Assembly: GCA_031835245.1 (NCBI GenBank)
Contig: JAVKOQ010000392.1
Location: forward strand, 7,501-44,552
Reading direction: 5' to 3'
Origin: Balamuthia mandrillaris
Lineage: Eukaryota > Discosea > Longamoebia > Balamuthiidae
DNA: 37,052 nucleotides
The notes beneath the pieces are model-generated. The model saw only the letters and a program-made list of their open reading frames with translations, did no database searches and was not told the DNA's origin. The first letter of the stretch is position 1. The number at the start of each line of letters is the position of its first letter. Shown piece by piece: positions 29,656 to 37,052 of the stretch. The position numbers and the translations under genes were made by a program.

Positions 29656-32600
29656 GAAGAAGGAGAGAACGTAAGAAAGCTACAACAAGAAATTAAAAGC
29701 GGAACGGAGAAGTATATACCCAGCACAAATCCTACAATGATGCCGCCGCAAAACGACCGTGAACTTTGCTTCACACCGAGTGCAAGCTTTCTTCTTCTGC
29801 CACTTACTCTTTGGCGCTGCTTTCGGTCTCGCTCCTTGTTCTCTCTTTGGTTGGAGTTGAGAGTTGTTTTGTTTTTCGTAATTGTTGATGAGGACCATGC
29901 CTAACCCAGATGAAGTGGATGGTGGTAAGGAAGGAGATGAAGCAGTTCCAAAAAGTTGTTCTTCGTCATCATCTTCATCTGCATCCAAAATGATGACTTC
30001 CTCGTCGTCAAAGTTTACAATGTCGTCTTCATCGTTTTCTTCATTTTTGTTGTTATGAATAACTTCTTCTATTCCGCTTGGCCTATTGGCTAAACGAAAG
30101 AGATTGTCGCACTCCTCCATCCACTTTTGTTTCAGGCTTTGAGAGATAATGTCCTCTGCTTCTGTCTTGTTTTCTTCTTTGTTCTTTGTTGTTGGTATTG
30201 CTTTCACTTCAGTTATTTGTTGTTGTTGCATAGAAGAAAAAGAAGTAGCAGAAGACGAAGACGAAGATGAAGACGAAGATGAAGATGAAGATGAAGATGA
30301 AGATGAAGATGAAGATGAAGATGAAGATGAAGATGAAGATGAAGATGGAGATGAAGGAGATGATGAAGGAGTCTTATTTGCAGTTGAAGAAGGTTCTTGT
30401 TGAATAACAGGTGTTGAAGCAGAAGAAGAAGCTGCAGTCGTAGTGGGGAGAGTGCCAGAAAACGAATTCGAAGCACTTCGTGGTTGACAGAATGTTTTGG
30501 CTCTTTGTGCTCGAATGTTTTGTGCTCTTTCTCCGATAATAACGTTTCTTCTTCCGTTTCTGACGGTATCGGCGCTCAACAAAAGCGATTGACGCCAATT
30601 TCCACCACGTTTTTGTTGCTGCAGTTGGGTTGGGTTGTTGTTGATGAAAGATGCGCTTGGAGCAAAGCGAGATAATGACGTCTCAGTTTGTGATCTGCGC
30701 CGTTCGTTGTTTTCTACTGTTTTCGAAAAAGAAGGGAGTGGATGTTGTTCTCTCGCTGTTTCTTTTTCTTGGTTGTAACTCTCTTCCTGTGTGTTGTGCT
30801 GTTTCATTTCTTTGCTTTCTTCGTTTGCACTTTGTGTTTCTGCTGTTTTTTCTTCTTCTTCTTTCTCGTCTCCTTTCATAGATTCCATTAACTTTCGTTT
30901 GCGCTCCATCAAAGCAGCAACTTGTTGTTCCAAATCTTCGACCGTGTCTCGAAATGATCCTACTTGTAGTTCATCGTCCTCTGCAGTTTCTGTCGTTTTG
31001 CTATTTTGTATTTCTTGAGATAGAGCAGAAATCGGGATAGAGGAAGATGGAAGAGGAATAGAGGGAGATAAAGGAGGTGATGTTGTCGTTTCTGCGGATG
31101 TACATTCTCCGTAAGCTTGTTTGTGCTCTTCTTTTTTCTCTTCACTTTCTTGGTTTGCGTTGTCTTTTGGTTGTTCATCATTACCGTTGTTATTTCCTTC
31201 GGCGACTGTTTGTTCTTTTTCTCGTGTTTGTTGGTTGCTCACCACATCATCGTTCGTCATTGGAGCTTGCTCCACAATCGCAGTTTTCCGTTTCACCGTT
31301 CGTCGTTTGTTCGCAGCGCCTCTTCTCTTTCTTTCCACGACCACTTCTTCCTCTTTTGATATCGCTGCTTCTACACTATCTTCTCTTTCTTTCTCTTTCT
31401 TCTTTTCATCCGCTCGGTCCATCGCTGCTGCAACAGCAGCAACTCCTTCTGTCAATGTGGCCATCACCACCTCTAATTCCGCGATGGAGCGTTGATCCGC
31501 TTGCAGGTGATGTGGATTGGCCACTTCCAGTTGTAAGAGCATGGACTCGAGGCCCATTAGCAGTTGGAGTAACGTTTGCATATCCTCTTGGTTGCGCAGA
31601 AAGGCGTACTCATCATACCATTCGCTTTGTTTGTTACGATAAGTAAATTAGAAGAAATAAAATGGAAGAAGATAGTAGAGAAGAAGCACAAGGAAGCGGG
31701 GAAGACGAAGAAGTCCAACAACAACAACATAAGACAACAACAACAACAACAACAACAACAACATAAGACAACAACAACAACAACAACATAACAACAACAT
31801 AAGACAACAACAACAACAACATAAGACAACAACAACAACAACAACAACATACGACAACAAGGACGAATAAACAGAAACAAACCTAACGTGCTTGTTGCTG
31901 CTCATACGCTTGAGGCATCCCCGCAACAGTCCATGGTTTAGAACGGCACGTAGGAACGCTCTTCCTCTTCCGTCATCCGTTCCGATAGCAGCAATTCCTT
32001 TCACTTGCGTCACCACCTTTTCCTCCGTCACCGTTTCATTCTCTTCTTCTCCAGGGTCCTCTACTCTTCCTCTTCCTCTTCCTTTTTCTGCTTCCTTCTC
32101 TTCTCCTCTTTCTTTTGTTTCTTCTTCTGCTTCTTCCACCTCCTCCTTTTGTCCTCCTACTTTCAAGATACTCACCCGAATGCTGCTCGTTCTTCTCACG
32201 AAACTGTTGAGCACTCCCTCCACTTTGCTCTTCTCTTCCGAAGCAGAGGAAGCGGAGGAGGAGGTCGAGGAAGGGGAAGCAAAGAAGATCCGCTCGCAGT
32301 AATTCCAAAAGCAATTCTCCTGGCGGGCCATCCGGTGGTTCAGCAGCTGCTCCAGGGTGGAGAGGAAGAGGGGCACGCCGTCCGTGTCCTCCTCCACCAG
32401 CACGCGGCGGGAGGAGGGCGTGCCGATCCAGTGGTCCCCTCCCCCTCCTCGCCCGTGGCCTCCTCCCAACACGGCGGCAGAGAGGATCTGACGCAGAGCG
32501 GACTTGAGCTGGGAGAGATAACGCTTTCTCTCTTGTTGGCAACGAAGCGAGGTCGCATCTTTATTTAAATAAAAAGGGAGTATTTAGAGAGAGAGAGAGA

Positions 32601-32667
32601 GAGAGAGAGAGAAGGGAGAGAAGGGGGAAAGGAAGAAAGTACTCGCAGCGGAACTCCAGGGCTCCAT
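29436..32667 (-). CDS. RUN and FYVE domain protein (RUFY-like)
   Basis: Four exons on the minus strand: 32643-32667, 31883-32558, 29720-31624 and 29436-29586, giving 918 residues. Order: RUN domain at about residues 15-270 (LSTLEQLLNHRM, FWNYCERIFF, GRGRAFLRAVLNHGLLRGCLK, SEWYDEYAFLRNQEDMQTLLQ), a long charged coiled-coil-prone middle, a serine tract, and a C-terminal FYVE finger. RUFY proteins bind endosomal PI3P and small GTPases in vesicle traffic. The FYVE core RRHHCR and the CxxC pairs (CTRC, CRIC, CAEC, CTDC) are present, but the WxxD and RVC elements are not, so lipid binding may be changed. The small first exon (MEPWSSAA) was fixed by phase. Intron 2 holds a TTG-rich minisatellite and introns 1 and 3 hold CT runs on the sense strand. 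Confidence 0.92.
29624..29651 (-). repeat. CT microsatellite (GA on + strand) in RUFY-like intron 3
   Basis: About 14 dinucleotide copies lie within the intron that splits the FYVE finger; the sense strand reads CT. Confidence 0.95.
30254..30360 (-). repeat. GATGAA hexamer repeat encoding poly-serine
   Basis: On the gene's minus sense strand the unit reads TCATCT/TTCATC, giving about 35 serines in the RUFY-like protein. It is coding, in exon 3. Confidence 0.93.
31720..31870 (-). repeat. CAA-rich minisatellite in RUFY-like intron 2
   Basis: Runs of CAA broken by CATAAGA spacers, so the higher-order unit is about 20-40 bp. The sense strand reads TTG/TTGTCTTATG. It lies in intron 2 (31625-31882). 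Confidence 0.9.
32587..32612 (-). repeat. CT microsatellite (GA on + strand) in RUFY-like intron 1
   Basis: About 13 dinucleotide copies inside the 84-nt first intron; the sense strand reads CT. Confidence 0.95.
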
Positions 32668-33082
32668 CCTTTCTTTCTTTCTTTCTGTTTGGCGGTGGTC
32701 GCTCTATCGTGTCGTCCTTGGAAGAGGTCTCCTCTGATTTTACCTTTTGCTCCCAAGATTTCGACAATTTTCGCCTTGGTTCAAAGTACTCACGGCCTGG
32801 TTTTCCTACTTACGGAACATAGTGCTGGCGCGGGTGTTAACTTTGGTTGGGGTACTCATCTCCAGCAATGTAACGTGCTAAAGTTTTGCGCACGGTTGCG
32901 CACGGTTGTGCTGGCTGTTTTTTCCTTCCTGGACAGTTTCATCACACAAACCAAAGCACACCAGGTTGTCTTTCCTCATAATACTCCACAGCGGATGCCC
33001 TCTTCTGATATTCGAAACGAGGCTCACCGACTGCATTTGTTACACCAAAAAAGTACAGTAAGGAACAACAAAAAAAGTGTGA
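32668..33082. promoter_or_regulatory. Divergent promoter region of RUFY-like and F-box/RasGAP genes
   Basis: No gene supported. A 10-bp direct repeat (GCGCACGGTT twice, near 32889-32908) and the TTTCGACAA near-match to TGTCGACA at about 32759 are the only notable elements. Confidence 0.4.
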
Positions 33083-33702
33083 ATGAAGAAAGGGACAACA
33101 GCCACAAAGCCCTGTGTGTGGAGTGTGGACGAGCTGGCGCTCCACGTCTTTGGCTACGTGCCTCCCCTGGACCTCTGTCGCTCCGTTCGCCTCGTCTGCA
33201 GGCACTTTCACGCCCTCTCCCACGAGGACGCCCTCTGGCGGCGCCTCTGCCTCGCTGGTTTGTTGCCACCGCCCTTTGGCTTTGATGAAGATGAAAAAGA
33301 AGAGGAAGAGGGCAAGGAAGCAGCAGAAGAGGAGGAGGAGGAAGAAGGAGGAGGAAGAGACGAAACAAAAGAATGGCTGGCCAAGTGGCTCGCCTTGCAA
33401 AGAGAACATCCTTCGCTTCTGCTTCAACGACCGTTTTGTTCTTTCTCCTCTGCTTCCTCGTCTCCGCTCTCGTGGCATGTCATTTGGCGGCAGCTCTTTT
33501 GGTTGGCACCGCGGGTGAGCCGTGTTTGCAAGCGGTTGGGGCCTCCGTATGCCTCCTCTTCTTCGTTTCATTCTTTTTTGACAGTTTAGTACCGTTCTTC
33601 TCTTCTGCTCTGCTTCGTCTCTCTCTCTTTCTGTCCCTCCTCTCTCTCCTCACTTTCGCCCTCTCTGCTCTCTCTGCTCTCTCTGCTCTCTCGGCTCTCT
33701 TT

Positions 33703-33737
<35 letters not shown>

Positions 33738-35558
33738 TCTCTCTCTCTCTGCTCTCTCTCTCTGCTCTCTCTCTCTCTGCTCTCTCTCTCTGCTCTCTCT
33801 CTCTGCTCTCTCTCTCTGCTCTCTCTCTCTCTCTCTCTGCTCTCTCTTCTCGCTCTCTTGTTCTCTTGTTCTCTTGTTCTCTTTTCTCTCTTCTCTCCTT
33901 CTCTTGTTCTCGTTCTTTCGTTCTTTCGTTCTTGTTCTTTCGTTCTTGTTCTTTCATTCTCTCGTTCTCTCCTCTTCTTCTCGGTCTCTCGTTCTCTTCT
34001 CATCATTTTCTTTCAATTCATAACTCAGGCTCTGTTGACTCCGAATTATTTGTACCTTTTGTTGGCCATAAAGCATTGCACCCCAAAAAACTTGGACCGG
34101 TTGGCCACTTCCCTGGTCATTCTTTTGGAGGCGACACAAAGAGGAGCGGCCATTGATGGGATGGAGAGAACGGGGATGATGAGGCTGCTTTGCTCTCTGC
34201 TCTCTTCCGTGTTTCGAAGTTTCTCTGCCACTCTTCCCTCTTCCGGTGAAAATGGTGCTATATTCTGTCCTTCCCTGCTGTTCTGTTAGTGCTAGTTTGT
34301 GCTTTCTTCTCTGTTACTTTTTAAACTTACTTGCTTTCTTCCGAACACTACGACATAGTTCCAATGAACATAGCTGCCTTTCAATCCACGAGTTTACTTT
34401 CAAAGCTAGTAACTCGATACTTCCAGTTTGTAAGCTCCCGCTATATCTCTCAAGTGATTGGAAAGGCACTCAGGAATATTCTGTTCAAAAAGAAAAAGAA
34501 AGCAACAGCCAAAAGGAAAAAAGAAATGAAGGAAAGCGAAGAGAGAAGAGGAGCAATGGGGGAAGAAAAGCGTGCTAATGAGTTGATGGATGATTGTCAA
34601 TATTTATTGGATTGTATCTACGAATCTGCGGAAGCGTGTCCATTGTATGTCTTGCTCTTCTTATCTGTTTCTTCGTCTTGCTGGTCTCGTTGTCCTTCTT
34701 TCTAGTTCTTCTCCTTCTGTTTTGTTCAAAACTAACTCCATGTGCTTCAAGTGATCCACACTGTGTTTTTGTACAGATACATGCTCCCTCCTGTCACTGA
34801 TCCTGTGCGGTTCAGCCTTTTAAAAAGTTTGTTTCCTCCCCTCTCTTTCTCCTCTCTTTCTCCTCTCGTCATCTTCTCTCTTTGTGCTTCTGTTTCTCTC
34901 CTCTATACTAGCTTCTCTTTCTTTCTCCTAGCTCTGTTTTCTCATTGTTCCCTGCCTCCTTTTTGTTTCTTGGGTTAACCAATTAGGAGCAGATGTTGGC
35001 GACGATGGGTTTCAACGTTTGGTGATGATAGCAAAGACGATTCAAGGTCTATCTTCAAATAGCCCTGAACAAACGTCTGCCAGCTGTTCCTCCGCTGCTG
35101 ACGCCGCCAAACAACGGTTTTGGAGCCACAACGCGACGCAACTGAAATCTTTCTATAAAATATTAATAGTACATCCATCTGCCTCACTTTTATGCTGTGT
35201 TTGTGTTTCATATTCTTGTCTTGTGCTTTTCTTGCCGTCAACAACAGACACTAACCATCTCTTGACATAAAAAGGATGTAAACGAGCTCGCAAAGCCAGA
35301 ACAACATCCCAGTACATACATCAGCGACTCTGCCCTTATCACGGCCACTCGCCATGTTCATCACTTCTACCAACAGCAAGCAGAGTTGTGCGATTGGGAG
35401 CCTCTTGTTTCGGTTTGGTTCTCTTCTTCGCTCCTTCTTTTGCGTGTTCTGACTTTTTCCGTTTGCAGTTGCTAAAGGACTCTTCGTTCATCGAACCACC
35501 CACTATCAAGTCAAAAACCAAATCAAGTCATGACAGTAACAGCTGTCTACTTTGTTGA
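33083..35558 (+). CDS. F-box protein fused to RasGAP-like domain
   Basis: Seven exons: 33083-33514, 34029-34245, 34359-34644, 34777-34826, 34987-35168, 35275-35412 and 35469-35558, giving 464 residues. An F-box is at residues 13-58 (VWSVDELALHVFGYVPPLDL, VRLVCRHFHALS, LW), followed by an acidic linker. From about residue 145 the sequence follows a RasGAP domain: LDRLATSLVILLEA, AFQSTSLLSKLVTRY, ELMDDCQYLLDCIYESAEACP, PPVTDPVRFSLL and FQRLVMIAKTIQGLSSN. At the arginine-finger position (FRATTL in p120 GAP) there is Gln225, so GTP hydrolysis is probably not stimulated. The exon 3-4 join is uncertain: frame upstream of 34777 (VFLYRYMLPP) resembles the RasGAP FLR motif but does not join in phase with the strong GTATGT donor. 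The C-terminal exon join (35412/35469) avoids an early stop. Confidence 0.78.
33660..33850 (+). repeat. CT and CTCTGCT-type repeat tract in F-box/RasGAP intron 1
   Basis: Mixed CT runs and TCTCTGC units, continuing as TTCTCTTG/TTCTTTCG pyrimidine repeats to about 34000. The intron (33515-34028) is the longest in the window at 514 nt and nearly all pyrimidine on the sense strand. Confidence 0.9.
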
Positions 35559-35578
35559 ACTCACATCCTCATTCCTGT

Positions 35579-37010
35579 TTATATCACAATACCAATCCGT
35601 TGCACATAGCTTCGGTATTTTGCGACCACTTCATCCCAATACTCTCCTCCATCCCTCTCAAATCCCCACATGGCCAACCGCAAGATATTTAACTGCCCCC
35701 CACACCTCTTTATCAACTCTCCCTCCTCCTCTTCCTGCTGCTTTCTCTCCGATGCTGTCGCTCTCATGGCTCTCATCTTTTTCACCACACAAGAGGCGAA
35801 TTCTGGTTTGACCGCATGAAAGTGAATGATGGTGGGTTCCAGTGCTTGAGACCAGAAGAGCGGTTGCGGTCTTCCCCAATATACCCTGTAGTTATACGTG
35901 TTGGGGAGAGGGGAGATGAAGTTGCCGTTTGCACCCCACTCGAAAAAGTCCAAGAAGACGCCTTGGTCTGCCACATCATAGAACCAGCCTTTTGCGTTGG
36001 CGTGCGCTTGCAGCTGGTTGTTTTGTGAGACCAACCACCCATGCAAGAAAGAACCAACGCAAGGGAAAGAGGTTACCTCTTGGGAGACGGAAGCGTAGGC
36101 AGACACGTTGAGGTAGAAGACGCCAGCGTTCTCAGGCACGCCGTTGAAGCCCGCATCAGGGGCCATGCTGAAGAGCCTCGGTTTGGGCAGGCTGATGGAG
36201 TTGAGATCTTTCTGGAAGATCACGTCCGAGTCTGTCCATAGCACGTAGTCCATGTCCACTTCCTCCGGGTCTTTGTGAAGGTTCACAGAGAACTGTTCGT
36301 TATAGAAACAGATGGGGTGGGAAGGAAGGAAGGCAGGAAGGGTACCAAACAACGGTGCAACTTCGTCCATGATGAGGTGCACGTCCACTTTCAAGAGGGA
36401 ACCCCACATCCCGTCGATGTGAGGCGCCGTGCCATTCTGCAGTCTGAGCTGCTGCTCGAACGAAAGCTTATGAAAGACCACTGTCGCTCCGAGCTCTCTG
36501 ACCCTGTTCAGAAACGAGTCTCTACCGCTCCAGTCTCCTTGAAGTACAAGCAGGGGCAGCATGGAGGGAGCGTTCCCCATGGCGGAGAGCAAGGCCACCA
36601 GGTAGCTCCGTAGGTAAAAGTCACTGGTCTCAACGAACTTGGACTTGGAACCGTCTGGTTTGTTGCGAGAGGAAGAAGCGGAGCGAAGAAAGAACAGCAT
36701 AAACCAGTAAAGTCAGCTTCAAAGATGGAAGAAACAACAAGGAGGAAGGATTAATACCAAAGGTTTTGTCTTGCAAGCCGCTCACCCAAAGCAGTTTTTT
36801 CGCTTTGAGAAGCTCGTCTCTTCGTTCAAAGCCCACTGTTCGACCACCACCCGGCCTCTCCATTTCTCCTGCAGCGTGACGCCGCTGTTCCGCCGCACCC
36901 TCCCCGCCGGCCGTGTTTACCGGACGTGTTGCCAGGCCAGCGAGGAAACCCAGGATTGTGCATAGGCAAACGACCATCCCCACGAACAGCCACCGCTGCA
37001 TCAGGCCCAT
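35579..37010 (-). CDS. Golgi-type glycosyltransferase with DxD motif (copy B)
   Basis: Exons on the minus strand: 36758-37010, 36346-36654 and 35579-36270, giving 417 residues. It is a paralogue of the gene at 23488-25071, on the opposite strand. An N-terminal hydrophobic segment (WLFVGMVVCLCTILGFLAGL) predicts a type II Golgi protein. The catalytic part has DxD in LWTDSDVIF, and shared blocks ETSDFYLRSYLVALL, GSLLKVD, LNVSAYASV, LPNTYNYRVYWGRP and IIHFHAVKPEF. Exon 2 is 309 nt, as in copy A, which supports the intron 36271-36345. A further intron at 36014-36076 (in frame, starting at GAG|GTAACC, where copy A has one) is possible; removing it would delete 21 residues. The stop is 20 bp from that of the convergent F-box/RasGAP gene. 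Confidence 0.85.
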
Positions 37011-37052
37011 CGTTCTTGTCTGCTTTTCTTCTCTGTTGTTGAACGAAACGTC

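Noticed and set aside
31560-31880. Valine/leucine/cysteine-rich open frames over the CAA repeat
   Set aside because: They are translations of an intronic CAA/TTG minisatellite; the real exons end at 31883 and restart at 31624.
32689-33285. 198-codon plus-strand open frame before the F-box/RasGAP gene
   Set aside because: No motif. It overlaps the RUFY first exon on one side and the F-box exon in another frame on the other, in a divergent promoter region.

Overview
The window is nuclear DNA of a unicellular eukaryote. Every long gene is split by short GT-AG introns, mostly 56-190 nt and often filled with CT-rich microsatellite. Genes lie on both strands with short gaps, and the content is wholly eukaryotic: RUN-FYVE, kexin-type convertase, EBP2, F-box, BTB and DEP-DUF547 proteins. 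I cannot name the species. A weak resemblance of one surface protein to dictyostelid ComC-type proteins hints at Amoebozoa, but this is inference. No ribosomal or tRNA gene, no CRISPR array and no intact mobile element was seen.

Layout. 1-1743 (+): 3' part of a MYB/SANT-like gene. 2329-3174 (-): a four-helix membrane protein of unknown family. 3175-4056: about 0.9 kb without a gene, holding an 11-bp hairpin. 4057-6409 (+): membrane-anchored carboxylesterase. 6715-8595 (+): SSUH2-like zinc-finger protein with a histidine-rich insert and a tail anchor. 8635-8937: CTCTGCT heptamer array. 8948-10456 and 10602-12181 (+): tandem paralogues, each an F-box fused to an AGC-type pseudokinase. 12216-15588 (-): 16-exon kexin/furin-like convertase. 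15589-16252: divergent promoter with a duplicated 112-bp element. 16253-18518 (+): DEP-DUF547 protein. 18749-19833 (-): secreted cysteine-rich protein. 20226-21750 (-): ribosome-biogenesis factor EBP2. 22208-22948 (+): BTB/POZ protein. 23488-25071 (+) and 35579-37010 (-): paralogous Golgi-type glycosyltransferases. 25335-28179 (+): large type I surface protein with one unexplained in-frame TAG. 28378-29431 (+): alkyladenine DNA glycosylase, ending 4 bp from the stop of the RUN-FYVE gene at 29436-32667 (-). 33083-35558 (+): F-box fused to a RasGAP-like domain.

Three themes stand out. First, three F-box proteins here carry large signalling domains whose catalytic residues are replaced: two pseudokinases and one RasGAP-like domain without its arginine finger. 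Together with the BTB protein this makes the window rich in likely cullin-ligase adaptors. Second, the 8-bp palindrome TGTCGACA occurs six times, always between genes and close upstream of starts, so it is a candidate promoter element. Third, many introns carry microsatellites whose pyrimidine-rich strand is the sense strand.

Exon boundaries were worked out by hand from reading-frame continuity, GT/AG sites and family resemblance. Almost all join in phase, but the few ambiguous junctions are flagged.
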